From assembly GCA_947475445.1 (NCBI GenBank), contig CANJLC010000001.1:62001-126000 (forward strand): 64,000 nucleotides of DNA, in the 5' to 3' direction. A program made the position numbers and the translations under genes. The notes beneath the pieces are model-generated. The model made no database searches, was not told the DNA's origin, and saw only the letters and a program-made list of their open reading frames with translations. Positions 36,088 to 44,664 of this stretch are shown in pieces. How positions within the stretch are numbered: the first letter of the stretch is position 1; each line of letters begins with the position of its first letter. This DNA comes from Alphaproteobacteria bacterium (lineage in GTDB: Bacteria > Pseudomonadota > Alphaproteobacteria > Micropepsales > Micropepsaceae).

Positions 36088-36840
36088 TCAGTCGCTGAAT
36101 TGCTCGGCCAGGATGCGCTCGTCCAGGTTATGGCCCTGGTCGTACAGCATGGTCATGGCGATGCTGCGGTCCTCGGCGACATCCACGCGGGTGACATCGC
36201 GCACCTCGAAATCGTCGGCCACGGCGCTGACCGGACGCTTGGAGTTTTCCAGTATCTCGAAGCTCACCTGCGCCCGGTGGGGCAGGATGGCGCCGCGCCA
36301 GCGCCGGGGCCGGAAGGCGCTGATCGGGGTCAGCGCCAGCAGCGCCGCGTCAATTGGCAGAATGGGGCCATGCGCAGACAGATTGTAGGCGGTGGACCCG
36401 GCAGGCGTGGACACCAGCACGCCGTCGCAGATCAGTTCGGCAATGCGCGGCCTGCCATCCACATTGATGCGGATTTTTGCCGCCTGGCGCGTCTCGCGCA
36501 GCAATGACACTTCGTTGAAGGCCAGAGCCTCTGTCATGCCTGAAGCAGTATGGGCCTGCATGCGCAGGGGGTGAACAATGGCGCGCTCGGCGGCTGCCAG
36601 CCGGGGCAGCAGGTCTTCCTGGCGGAATTCATTCATCAGGAAGCCGACGGAACCCAGGTTCATGCCGTAAATCGGTTTTCCCTTGCTCAGGAATGCATGC
36701 AGCGTCTGCAACATGAAGCCGTCGCCGCCCAATGCGACAATAATCTCCGCTTTGTCAGGCCCGGCATCGTCGTGACGGGCGCGCATGTCGGCGAGCGCCT
36801 CGGCGGCGTCGGGGGCGGCGGTAAAATGAAGGGACGGCAT
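36088..36840 (-). CDS. nadK: NAD kinase
   Basis: A 250-residue ATP-NAD kinase making NADP+. Conserved: [14 protein letters not shown] (GGDG), [14 protein letters not shown] (NxGxxGFL), EAVSL-type [16 protein letters not shown] with Asn-Glu, and SGSTAY-type [20 protein letters not shown]. Full length for the bacterial short form. The ORF ends 207 bp before the receiver gene on the same strand and is preceded by the DUF2336 gene. Confidence 0.95.
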   Translation of the reverse strand: MPSLHFTAAPDAAEALADMRARHDDAGPDKAEIIVALGGDGFMLQTLHAFLSKGKPIYGMNLGSVGFLMNEFRQEDLLPRLAAAERAIVHPLRMQAHTASGMTEALAFNEVSLLRETRQAAKIRINVDGRPRIAELICDGVLVSTPAGSTAYNLSAHGPILPIDAALLALTPISAFRPRRWRGAILPHRAQVSFEILENSKRPVSAVADDFEVRDVTRVDVAEDRSIAMTMLYDQGHNLDERILAEQFSD

Positions 36841-36890
36841 GGCGGCAAACCCGAAAAGCTGATCTGGCAGACAGACTAGCAGGTCTGGGG

Positions 36891-37988
36891 TCAGGCGGGT
36901 ATGGCGGCTTTCAGGGCTTCCAAAGCTGCGGGCTTGGTATAGCCGGCGAAGATGGAATCCACTTCCGCCATTTCCTTGGCCCCCAGCGCCGGGGCCTTGT
37001 TGCGGGCCTGGCGCGACAGGTTGAAAACCGTGGCGAAAACCGACTTGTCGATGCCGGCGGCGCGGCAGGCCAGGGCCACCAGGCGCACGCCTTCTTCATA
37101 GAAGAAATTGCGGAAGTTGGGCAGGTCCACTTCCAGGAGGCGGGCGAAGGCGAGGTCGAACAGGTCAATCTGGCCCTGGCTGAGGACGCGCATCAGGAAG
37201 CCCGCCTTGAGCTGGCCGGAGGCGGCAAGCTTCTCGATCAGTTTCTGGGCGCTGTCGGCCGGCGGGTCTTTCGGACCGGCGGGCTCGCTTTTCAGTACCG
37301 TGGCGGCTTCGCTCAGCGCGACATCCACCCGCTTGGGCGCCATCTGGTAATTGTTCTGGATATAGACCTTCAGCGCGTCCGAAACCCATTCGCACATGTT
37401 GTTGGCCATGGCGATCGGCATGTCGGGACGCTTGATCAGCGGCTCCTGCAGGCCCTGGAAAGCGCGCGACTTGTCGACCAGCGCCTTGTAGCCATTGTCG
37501 GAAATCTTGGCGGTGGCGTTACGCACCAGCGCCAGCAGGACCGATTCATGGTCGCAGGCGACCAGCGCATCGGTCACCGGAATGCCGATGCCGGGACGGC
37601 CGGCAATGGCTTCGCGGTGCGCAACGCTGGCATCGGCAATCATGCGCAGCGCGTCCGATTCGGTCAGCAGGGGCGAGTGCATGATGAGCGGGCGGGCGAC
37701 TTCAATCGAGTCATCCACCAGCAACAAAATAAGATCGTGCGGCACGCTCGCGTCTTCGGCCAGGCGCTGGGCGAGGGCGATGCGGATCGCCATTTCCACG
37801 TCACGGGTCAGGCGGCGCAGGATTTCGCGCATCAGGTCGCGTTCGCGCTGGTTCAGGCCGGCGCCCTGGATCCGGTACAGCGAAGCGACGGCGAGATAGA
37901 TTTCCTCGCGGCTCGCGCCGTTCTGCGGATTGATGGCGAGCTGGGCCAGGCGGCCCATGTCGCTCATGTCATACGCGGTAAGCCCCAC
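36891..37988 (-). CDS. DUF2336 domain-containing protein
   Basis: A 365-residue soluble, almost wholly helical protein of the DUF2336 family, which is largely confined to alphaproteobacteria. Recognisable segments are [47 protein letters not shown] and [18 protein letters not shown], a HEAT-like repeat pattern. GTG 37988 (GAGGG 5 bp upstream) is the track start; ATG 37967 is an alternative. A perfect TTAA-N7-TTAAC box lies 73 bp upstream, so CtrA control is plausible. Function unknown; neighbours suggest signalling or motility. Confidence 0.82.
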   Translation of the reverse strand: MGLTAYDMSDMGRLAQLAINPQNGASREEIYLAVASLYRIQGAGLNQRERDLMREILRRLTRDVEMAIRIALAQRLAEDASVPHDLILLLVDDSIEVARPLIMHSPLLTESDALRMIADASVAHREAIAGRPGIGIPVTDALVACDHESVLLALVRNATAKISDNGYKALVDKSRAFQGLQEPLIKRPDMPIAMANNMCEWVSDALKVYIQNNYQMAPKRVDVALSEAATVLKSEPAGPKDPPADSAQKLIEKLAASGQLKAGFLMRVLSQGQIDLFDLAFARLLEVDLPNFRNFFYEEGVRLVALACRAAGIDKSVFATVFNLSRQARNKAPALGAKEMAEVDSIFAGYTKPAALEALKAAIPA

Positions 37989-38060
37989 TCGACCCTCAAC
38001 GCTTTCTGCACGGCTGGTTTGATCCAGGCCCTTGGCATTGCATTTTTTAGCAGCCGGGGG

Positions 38061-38075
38061 TTAACAGCGAATTAA
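38061..38075. promoter_or_regulatory. CtrA-type box TTAA-N7-TTAA between the DUF2336 gene and glpK
   Basis: TTAACAGCGAATTAA fits TTAA-N7-TTAA exactly; read on the minus strand it is TTAA-TTCGCTG-TTAAC, the full consensus. It is 73 bp before the DUF2336 start and 41 bp before glpK. It shares TTAACAG-N4-TTAAG with the box at 20778. Confidence 0.6.
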
Positions 38076-38115
38076 GTCTCTTGCGCCGGGCGCGCTAACT
38101 GCCCAGATTTGCGGC

Positions 38116-39603
38116 ATGAAACGCAGTTTCCTGCTCGCCCTGGACCAGGGCACAACGTCCACGCGCGCCATCCTGTTCGGGGCCGATGGGCAGCCCCGGC
38201 GCTCCCATGGCGTGCCGCTCAGGCAATTCTATCCCGCCAATGGCTGGGTCGAGCATGACGGGGCGGAAATCTGGCAGGCCGCGCTCACCGCCTGCCGCCG
38301 GGCGATGCTGGGCACGCCAAAATCCCGGATCGCCGCCATTGGCGTCACCAACCAGCGCGAAACCACGCTGATCTGGGACAAGGCGACGGGCAAACCGCTG
38401 CATCACGCCATTGTCTGGCAGGACCGCCGCACCGCGGCGCGCTGCGATGCCCTCAAGGCCAAGGGCTGGGACAGCAAGATTGTCCGCAAGACCGGCCTGC
38501 TGCTTGATCCCTATTTCTCGGCGACCAAGCTGGAATGGCTTTTGAAAAACGTGAAGGGCGCGAAAGCAAAAGCCCGGCGCGGCGACATCCTGTTCGGCAC
38601 CATGGACACATGGCTGGTATGGAATCTCACTGGCGGCAAGGTCCACGCCACGGATGTCAGCAACGCCTCGCGCACCATGCTGCTGAATTTGAAAACCCTC
38701 GACTGGGACAAGGAGCTGCTGAAGCTGTTCGGCATCCCGCGCGCCATGCTGCCCGATGTGCGCGACAGCGCCGGCGATTTCGGCGTGACCGACAAAAAAC
38801 TTTTTGGGGCCGCCATTCCCATCCTTGGTGTCGCCGGCGACCAGCAGGCCGCCAGCGTCGGCCAGGCCTGCTTTGCGCCCGGCGATGTGAAATCCACCTA
38901 TGGCACGGGCTGCTTTGTGCTGGTCAATACCGGGGCCGCGATCACCCATTCCAAAAACCGCCTGCTGGCGACCTCGCTGTATCGCCGCGGCAATTCCAAG
39001 ATTTACGCCATTGAAGGCAGCATCTTCATCGCCGGAGCCGTGGTGCAATGGCTGCGCGACGCCTTGAGCGTCATTCCCAACTCGCGCGCGGTCGAGGCGC
39101 TGGCCCGGCGCGCCGAGCCCGCAGAGGGACTTTATTTCATTCCCGCATTTACGGGCCTTGGTGCGCCTTACTGGAATCCCACGGCGCGGGCCGCCATAAT
39201 CGGGCTGACGCGTGACATGGGCAAAGCCGAACTCGCCCGTGCCGCGCTGGATGCCGTGTGCTACCAGACGCGCGACCTGCTGGAAGCAATTGCCGCCGAC
39301 ATGCGCGGTGCAGGATTGATGAAATTGCGCCGCCTCAAGGTGGATGGCGGCATGGTGGCGAATGACGGTTTCTGCCAGCGGCTGGCCGACCTCACAGGCT
39401 TGCCGGTGGAACGGCCGACCGTGATCGAAACAACGGCGCTGGGCGCGGCCTATCTGGCGGGACTTGGCGCAGGAATTTTCAAGGACACAAAGGATATCGC
39501 CGCCCACTGGAAGCTGGACAAGCGCTTCATCCCCGTCTTGAAAAAACGCGAGCGTGACCTTCTCTACCAGGGCTGGCGACAGGCCGTGGCGCGGGTATTG
39601 TAA
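38116..39603 (+). CDS. glpK: Glycerol kinase
   Basis: A 495-residue FGGY kinase phosphorylating glycerol. Motifs: LALDQGTTSTRAILF, GVTNQRETTLIWDKATGKPL, IVWQDRRT, FGTMDTWLVWNLTGG, GVAGDQQAASVGQACF, KSTYGTGCFVL, PAFTGLGAPYWNPTARA and KVDGGMVANDGFCQ. Complete. No glpD, glpF or glpR is adjacent, so regulation is unclear; the CtrA-type box 41 bp upstream could serve the divergent gene only. Confidence 0.95.
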   Translation: MKRSFLLALDQGTTSTRAILFGADGQPRRSHGVPLRQFYPANGWVEHDGAEIWQAALTACRRAMLGTPKSRIAAIGVTNQRETTLIWDKATGKPLHHAIVWQDRRTAARCDALKAKGWDSKIVRKTGLLLDPYFSATKLEWLLKNVKGAKAKARRGDILFGTMDTWLVWNLTGGKVHATDVSNASRTMLLNLKTLDWDKELLKLFGIPRAMLPDVRDSAGDFGVTDKKLFGAAIPILGVAGDQQAASVGQACFAPGDVKSTYGTGCFVLVNTGAAITHSKNRLLATSLYRRGNSKIYAIEGSIFIAGAVVQWLRDALSVIPNSRAVEALARRAEPAEGLYFIPAFTGLGAPYWNPTARAAIIGLTRDMGKAELARAALDAVCYQTRDLLEAIAADMRGAGLMKLRRLKVDGGMVANDGFCQRLADLTGLPVERPTVIETTALGAAYLAGLGAGIFKDTKDIAAHWKLDKRFIPVLKKRERDLLYQGWRQAVARVL

Positions 39604-39824
39604 TGCCAATGCATGCGATTGCGCCGATGCCTTTGTGAGCATTTTATGTGCCTGAAAAAACCGCATCCCGGTGCATCGCCGCTTTGACGGCATATTCGGG
39701 ACGTGCCTGGCTTTCCCAGTTGCGCGAGTTGCAGCGCAGCAATCCGGGCTATTCCGCGTAAGACTTTTCCCTACAAAAGCTGCACGGGTTGACTTGCGCG
39801 CGAAGGACTGGCGAAAGTGCCTTC
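39604..39824. other. Intergenic region between glpK and the TetR gene
   Basis: 221 bp. The only open frame is a short GTG ORF (39648-39761, 37 codons, ending LRELQRSNPGYSA) with no clear ribosome site, which I do not call. No terminator hairpin is obvious after glpK. Confidence 0.4.
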
Positions 39825-40421
39825 ATGGCGGCGCAAGTTCTGCAAATCAAAAAAAAGTCGGACAGCCTGACCAAGTTGAAAGCGGCGGCGCGCAAGCTGT
39901 TCGTGGAGCGCGGCTATCACGCCACGCGGCCACAGGACATTGCGCGTGAAGCGGGCCTCGGCCACGGCACTTTCTACCTGCATTATCCCGACAAGCGTGC
40001 CTGCTTCCTCGCCTTCGTCGAGGATGCGCGGCAGGAACTGGATGCACATCTTGTCGCCGCGCGCTGCCCGGATGGCACGCTGGAAGAATTGATCTCCGCA
40101 AACCTCAACGCGATCTATGATTATTCCGATAGTCATCCTGGCGTGCTGCGCGCCGCCATGACGGACGAAATGGTAATTGACGCCGAAGGCGCCCAGGCCG
40201 TGCCGCTGCTGGTGCGCTGGGGCGAGGAATGGGCTCAGTTCGTTCGCAAGGCTGCCGAAAAAGGCCAGGCCTGCCCCAAATATGATGCCGGTATCATCGG
40301 GCAGGCCATTGTTGGCGCCCTGCACCAGACGGCCTGCGAAGGCTCACGCGGCCAGCTTTGCCGCAAGGCGGTGGTGGAAAATCTCACCCATTTCCTGACC
40401 CGGGCCCTGAAATCCGACTAA
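39825..40421 (+). CDS. TetR-family transcriptional regulator
   Basis: A 198-residue regulator with an N-terminal TetR HTH: KLKAAARKLFVERGYHATRPQDIAREAGLGHGTFYLHYPDKRACFLAF. The C-terminal helical ligand domain (residues 70-198) is not diagnostic. ATG 39825 (MAAQVLQIKKK) is chosen; the track start 12 codons earlier has no support. It lies 67 bp upstream of the ftrABC iron operon, which has its own palindromic operator, so a link to iron is possible but not shown. Confidence 0.88.
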   Translation: MAAQVLQIKKKSDSLTKLKAAARKLFVERGYHATRPQDIAREAGLGHGTFYLHYPDKRACFLAFVEDARQELDAHLVAARCPDGTLEELISANLNAIYDYSDSHPGVLRAAMTDEMVIDAEGAQAVPLLVRWGEEWAQFVRKAAEKGQACPKYDAGIIGQAIVGALHQTACEGSRGQLCRKAVVENLTHFLTRALKSD

Positions 40422-40452
40422 ACCCGGCCTTTTCCGCAAAATTTTTAAGGGC

Positions 40453-40479
40453 TATACTTGCGAATGACTTGCAAGTATA
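40453..40479 (+). promoter_or_regulatory. Perfect inverted repeat at the ftrA promoter, Fur/Mur-like operator
   Basis: TATACTTGC - GAATGACTT - GCAAGTATA: perfect 9-bp arms with a 9-bp spacer. The inner core TTGCGAATGACTTGCAA has itself a palindromic bias and resembles TTGC-rich Fur/Mur operators of alphaproteobacteria. The left arm contains a -10-like TATACT (40453-40458). The repeat ends 9 bp before the ftrA ATG, leaving only the AAGGGC ribosome site between. A repressor here would block the iron-uptake operon when iron is sufficient (inference). Confidence 0.6.
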
Positions 40480-40488
40480 AGGGCGGCC

Positions 40489-41007
40489 ATGCGCCGGACC
40501 CTGATCACCCTTGGACTGCTGACTGCTGCCGCGCCCGCCTGGGCTGGCGCGCAATTTCCCATCGGTGACGCCGTGGAACGCGAAGGCATGACCATCGCGG
40601 CCAGTTACCTGACAGGCGTTCAGATGGATAAAAATCCCGCAGGCATGGGCACGGGGCAGGACGCCGTGAACCTGCAGGCTGACATCCACGCCACGGCAGG
40701 CGAAAGCCATGGCTTTGCCCGGGATGCCTGGATTCCCTATCTCTCCATCAGCTTCAGCCTGACGCGCGATGGCGCGCCGACCTACAAGAAGAACGGCCTG
40801 CTGTATCCGCTCGCCGCCAAGGATGGCCCGCATTATGCCGCCAACGTGGATATGGCGGGGCCCGGCACCTATCACCTCGCCACCATCATTTCGCCGCCTT
40901 CCTCGCATGGGCTGCTGCGCCACACCGACAAGGCCAATGGCGTGCCGGAATGGTGGAAGCCGATCAGCCTGAACTGGACTTTTACTTATCCGGACAAGAG
41001 CAAATGA
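40489..41007 (+). CDS. ftrA: P19/Tp34/FtrA-type periplasmic iron-binding protein
   Basis: A 172-residue secreted protein with a signal peptide (LITLGLLTAAAPAWAGA). The mature part matches the Fe2+ transport P19 family: FPIGDAVEREGMTIAASYLTGVQMDK, LQADIHATAGESHGFA, WIPYLSISF, GPGTYHLATIISPP and LLRHTDKANGV. His and Met residues in these motifs bind copper/iron in P19. It is the first gene of a three-gene ferrous/ferric iron uptake operon and its stop overlaps the next start. Confidence 0.85.
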   Translation: MRRTLITLGLLTAAAPAWAGAQFPIGDAVEREGMTIAASYLTGVQMDKNPAGMGTGQDAVNLQADIHATAGESHGFARDAWIPYLSISFSLTRDGAPTYKKNGLLYPLAAKDGPHYAANVDMAGPGTYHLATIISPPSSHGLLRHTDKANGVPEWWKPISLNWTFTYPDKSK

Positions 41008-41324
41008 AGAAATTTATCGCCCTTTCGCTCCTGCTTGCCGTCAGCGCTCCCGCGCTGGCTGATATTCCCGTCGTGGTGACGCTCAAGGATCACAAATTCA
41101 GCCCCAGCACGATCCGCGTGAAGGCCAACCAGCCTTCCATGATCAAGTTGATCAACAAGGACGCTTCGGCCGAGGAATTTGATTCCCCGGCGCTCAAGGT
41201 CGAAAAGGTTGTGGCGGGCAATTCCAGCGGCAATGTGCGCATCCGCGCCCTGCCGCCGGGCAAATATCCCTTCATGGGGGAATTCCATGCCGCCACCGCC
41301 CAGGGCGTTGTGATCGCGGAATAA
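41004..41324 (+). CDS. ftrB: FtrB-type cupredoxin-like periplasmic protein
   Basis: A 106-residue secreted cupredoxin-fold protein: signal peptide KKFIALSLLLAVSAPALAD, then VVVTLKDHKFSPSTIRVKANQP and a C-terminal PGKYPFMGEFHAATAQGVVIAE. The canonical Cys ligand of type I copper is missing; Met and His in FMGEFH remain, as in FtrB of Brucella/Bordetella-type systems. ATG 41004 overlaps the ftrA stop (ATGA); the longer track ORF is not used. Confidence 0.85.
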   Translation: MKKFIALSLLLAVSAPALADIPVVVTLKDHKFSPSTIRVKANQPSMIKLINKDASAEEFDSPALKVEKVVAGNSSGNVRIRALPPGKYPFMGEFHAATAQGVVIAE

Positions 41325-41338
41325 CGGAAAAAACCCCC

Positions 41339-42175
41339 ATGCTTTCTGCCCTTGTCATTGTTTTTCGCGAAGCCATCGAAGCCGGCCTGATCATCGGCAT
41401 CGTGCTGGCCGCCACGCAGGGCGTTGCGCGCCGCGCCTGGTATGTCGCGCTTGGCGTGTTTGGCGGTGTGTTGGGTGCCTGCCTTGTCGCCGCCTTTGCC
41501 GGCGAACTTGCGTCTGCCTTCCAGGATTCCGGCCAGGAGCTGTTCAACGCCACCATCCTGCTGCTCGCCGTCGCCATGCTCACCTGGCACAATGTCTGGA
41601 TGGCCAGCCATGGCCGGCAAATGGCGCGCGAGCTCAAGGCCGCCGGTCTTGAAGTGGCAATGGGCAGCCGCACCCTGATGGCGCTTTCGATTGTTGTTGG
41701 CGTTGCGGTTCTGCGCGAAGGCTCGGAAGTGGTGCTGTTCCTGTATGGCATTGCCGCCCAGGGTGGCACGTCCGGGGCGGGTTTGGCGCTGGGCGGCGCG
41801 CTGGGCCTTGGCGCAGGCGCCGTGGTTTCAGCGCTGATGTATTTCGGGCTGCTGGCCATTCCGGCGCACCGCCTGTTCGCGGTGACATCAGGCCTGATTA
41901 CCCTGCTGGCGGCAGGCATGGCGGCACAGGCCGTCCTGTTCCTGCAGAATGGCGGTTACATCACCGTCTTCTTCGACAGCGTCTGGAACACCTCCTGGCT
42001 GCTGGCCGAAGACTCCATTCCCGGCAAGCTGCTGCACACGCTGATCGGATACACCGATGCGCCCAACCTGGCCCAGATCCTCGCCTATCTCGCCACCATC
42101 GCGATGATGTGGACGTTGATGCGCCTGGTGGGCCGCCCCGCGCCGAAAGTCCCGCGTCCGGCCCCGGCCGAATAA
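41339..42175 (+). CDS. ftrC: FTR1-family high-affinity iron permease
   Basis: A 278-residue, seven-TM permease with both iron-binding REXXE motifs, in VFREAIEAGLIIGIV (residues 9-23) and LREGSEVVLFLYG. These Glu residues carry iron through the membrane. The gene follows ftrB by 14 bp. Characterised FtrABCD systems also have a ferredoxin-like FtrD; none is adjacent here, as the next gene is unrelated. Confidence 0.92.
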   Translation: MLSALVIVFREAIEAGLIIGIVLAATQGVARRAWYVALGVFGGVLGACLVAAFAGELASAFQDSGQELFNATILLLAVAMLTWHNVWMASHGRQMARELKAAGLEVAMGSRTLMALSIVVGVAVLREGSEVVLFLYGIAAQGGTSGAGLALGGALGLGAGAVVSALMYFGLLAIPAHRLFAVTSGLITLLAAGMAAQAVLFLQNGGYITVFFDSVWNTSWLLAEDSIPGKLLHTLIGYTDAPNLAQILAYLATIAMMWTLMRLVGRPAPKVPRPAPAE

Positions 42176-42190
42176 AACTCGGCGCAAATT

Positions 42191-42202
42191 CAATTCGAAT
42201 TG
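42191..42202. promoter_or_regulatory. Perfect 12-bp palindrome upstream of the HTH-Sel1 gene
   Basis: CAATTCGAATTG is a perfect palindrome, 58 bp before the ATG of the HTH-Sel1 protein and 15 bp after the ftrC stop. It lies in an AT-rich patch and could be an operator, perhaps autoregulatory. No clear -35/-10 pair could be fixed. Confidence 0.3.
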
Positions 42203-42259
42203 CGCGCATTTCCCGGCATTTTTTGTAACACCGCCGTTCTAGCCTGCATCCGTGGGTTC

Positions 42260-43699
42260 ATGGGACGTTCGGGCTTGGGGCAAATTTCGGATTCCGATGC
42301 GCGTGCATTGCTGCTGACGGCGGCGCGTGGCCTGCTGGCGCAGGACGCCAACTTCACCATCAAGACTCTGCTGGCGCGCGCAGAGGTCAGCCGCAGCCAG
42401 TTCCGCCGCTGCTTCACCGGCAAGGACCAGTTGCTGGCCGCAGTCACTGGCGAGGAGGTGAGGGGCCTTAGCCAGATCCTGGATGTTGCCCAGCCGGAAA
42501 TGTTGCGTGCGGCGGTGGGCAGCGACATCGCGCCTTCCCCTGCCGCCAGGCCTGAGCCGGCGCGGGCCGATGCCTGGCTGGAGCGCAGGCTGCGCGTGTT
42601 CGAGCGCGCTTTGAGCGGTCTGGAAAAGCGCCAGGAAAAAACCGAACAGACATTGGCGCAAAAACTTGCGTTGATCGAGGAAAGGCTGGGCGCGCTGACG
42701 GTGGCACAGACCGTTGCGCAAAAGGCGGACACACCCGCGCCTGAGCCCATGGAAACTGCCCCGCAGCCGCCCGCCGATCCCGTTTGCGAAAATGCGGCGC
42801 CGGTGCTTTCACCAGCCGTAATGGCACATGTCGAGGAAATTGCGGCTGCGGAGATTGAGCCGGCGGCGCAGCCCGTTACCGGAAAGGATATCGAGGACTT
42901 CATCAGCCATGCCCGGCGCGCGGCGCAGAAAGCCGCCTTGGTGGCACCCGTCCCGAAACAGGTTTCCTGGCGCCGCCGCTGGCTGGCCTGGGCCGCCGTG
43001 GCGGTGATGTCCGTTCTGGTCAGCATGGAATTCTGGTTTATCGGCAGCGCCATTGCCCGCGGCATTCCCATGCCAGCCGCCACCGTTCACCGGGAAATGG
43101 CGCCGACCGGCATCGCGCGCATCATTGCCCTGGCGGACAATGGCGATCCTTTGTCCCAGACCAAACTGGCGCTGGCCTATCTTCGCGGCCAGGGCGTGGC
43201 GCAGGATGACGCCGCCGCCCTGCGCTGGAGCCGCGCCGCGGCGCTGCAGGGACAGCCGGTGGCGCAATATCTGCTGGGCACGCTGTATCTCGACACCAAC
43301 CAGGCCGAAGCCGTGCGCTGGTTTGAGGCCGCCGCCGCCCAGGGCAATGTGCGGGCGATGCACAATCTGGCCATCGCCTATGCCGAAGGCACGGGCGCGC
43401 CCAAGGACCCCGGGCTTGCGGTGCAATGGTTCGCGCATGCGGCGGGGCAGGGCTATCGCGATTCCCAATTCGATCTGGCGGTGATGCATGAACGCGGCCT
43501 GGGCGTGAAGCAGAGCCAGGATGCGGCGCTGACCTGGTACCTGATCGCGGCCGGGCAGGGGGATGGGCCATCCGCCGACCGTGCCGCTTTCCTCAAGGGC
43601 CAGATGGCGTCTGCCGACGTGCGCAGGGCTGAAGCCGCGGCGGCGGCTTTTGTGCCGCTGTCCGTTACCGGCCCTGCCAACGATTTTCCAAAGATCTAG
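42260..43699 (+). CDS. Transmembrane protein with TetR-like HTH, coiled coil and periplasmic Sel1 repeats
   Basis: A 479-residue protein of unusual build. Residues 14-62 read as a TetR N-terminal HTH (LLTAARGLLA ... TIKTLLARAEVSRSQFRRCFTGKDQLLAAV). Residues about 95-150 form a coiled coil (WLERRLRVFERALSGLEKRQEK), then a Pro/Ala-rich linker, a single TM helix near 238-260 (WLAWAAVAVMSVLVSMEFWF) after the basic stop WRRR, and four or so Sel1 repeats (AYLRGQGVAQDDAAALRWSRAAA, GTLYLDTNQAEAVRWFEAAAAQG, AYAEGTGAPKDPGLAVQWFAHAA). Topology would put HTH inside and Sel1 outside. ATG 42260 is the first start before the HTH. It could be a membrane-bound one-component regulator or a scaffold. Confidence 0.8.
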   Translation: MGRSGLGQISDSDARALLLTAARGLLAQDANFTIKTLLARAEVSRSQFRRCFTGKDQLLAAVTGEEVRGLSQILDVAQPEMLRAAVGSDIAPSPAARPEPARADAWLERRLRVFERALSGLEKRQEKTEQTLAQKLALIEERLGALTVAQTVAQKADTPAPEPMETAPQPPADPVCENAAPVLSPAVMAHVEEIAAAEIEPAAQPVTGKDIEDFISHARRAAQKAALVAPVPKQVSWRRRWLAWAAVAVMSVLVSMEFWFIGSAIARGIPMPAATVHREMAPTGIARIIALADNGDPLSQTKLALAYLRGQGVAQDDAAALRWSRAAALQGQPVAQYLLGTLYLDTNQAEAVRWFEAAAAQGNVRAMHNLAIAYAEGTGAPKDPGLAVQWFAHAAGQGYRDSQFDLAVMHERGLGVKQSQDAALTWYLIAAGQGDGPSADRAAFLKGQMASADVRRAEAAAAAFVPLSVTGPANDFPKI

Positions 43700-44574
43700 C
43701 TGCTGCGCTGGCTGCCGTAATGGCGTGCCCAGACCTTGGTGAACTCGGCGCCCAGCAGGAATATCTGGGCGGCGTAATACACCCATAGCAGCAGCAGGAT
43801 GATCCCCGCTGCTGCGCCATAGATGTTGGCATAAACGATGCGCGACAGGTAAATCGTGATCAGCGCCTGTCCGCCCTCGAACAGCACGGCGGTGCCCAGC
43901 GCGCCCACGATCACGTCGCGCCAGTCCAGCCGCTTGTTGGGAAGTATCTTGTAAAGCGTCGCAAACAGCAGTGACACCAGCGCGTAGGACAGGCTGAGAT
44001 TGATCACCGCGATAACGAAATGGCTGAGACTGGTGTGGCTGTCCAGGAACCGGCCCAGCACGCCCACGCCGCCGGCAAAGATCATCGAGATCATCAGCAA
44101 TATGCCCAGGCAGATCACCAGCCCGATGCTCAGGATGCGTCCGCGCACAATCTGGTAGAAATAGGATTCCGTCAGCGGCGCTTTCCAGATCACGTTCAGG
44201 GCGTCCTGGATTTCCGTGAAGACGCCAGAGGCCGTGAAGATCAGGGCCAGGAAACCAATCAGGCTGCTGGTGATCCCGTGCGAGCCGCCCCGCACATGGA
44301 TGATGGCATATTGCACCATGTTGGCGCTTTCCGGGCTCATCACCTGGCGCAACTGGTAGTTTACCGCGCTGCTGGCGGCGGCGGGTCCCAGGAAAATACC
44401 CGCCACATTGGTCGCGATGAACAACACGGGCGCGATGGCGGTCACGGCATAAAATGCGATTGCCGCTCCCCGCGTGAGGGCGTGGTCGTCAATAAAGGCC
44501 GTGAAGCCCTCCTTGATAAGAGCCCATGGACGTACACGCCGGTGCGGCAAGGAAAACCCCATTGTAATCGCCAT
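43696..44574 (-). CDS. YihY/BrkB-family membrane protein
   Basis: A 292-residue protein with six TM helices typical of the YihY/virulence factor BrkB (formerly ribonuclease BN) family: DHALTRGAAIAFYAVTAIAPVLFIA, IGFLALIFTASGVFTEIQDALNVIWKA, RILSIGLVICLGILLMISMIF, SHFVIAVINLSLSYALVSLLFATLYKILPN and the final YGAAAGIILLLLWVYYAAQIFLLGAEFTKV. Function is unknown; the nuclease activity once attributed to it is not supported. It converges with the HTH-Sel1 gene with a 4-bp overlap. Confidence 0.9.
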   Translation of the reverse strand: MAITMGFSLPHRRVRPWALIKEGFTAFIDDHALTRGAAIAFYAVTAIAPVLFIATNVAGIFLGPAAASSAVNYQLRQVMSPESANMVQYAIIHVRGGSHGITSSLIGFLALIFTASGVFTEIQDALNVIWKAPLTESYFYQIVRGRILSIGLVICLGILLMISMIFAGGVGVLGRFLDSHTSLSHFVIAVINLSLSYALVSLLFATLYKILPNKRLDWRDVIVGALGTAVLFEGGQALITIYLSRIVYANIYGAAAGIILLLLWVYYAAQIFLLGAEFTKVWARHYGSQRSS

Positions 44575-44664
44575 GCCTGGACAACGCCTGGAACCGCCGC
44601 CTGTTTCGCCCGTTGACGCAGCCCAATTCGACTTTGCGCGTTCTACAGGGCGATAGGAACATCT

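Noticed and set aside
39648-39761. 37-codon GTG ORF between glpK and the TetR gene
   Set aside because: No ribosome site and too short to judge; conservation would have to be checked.
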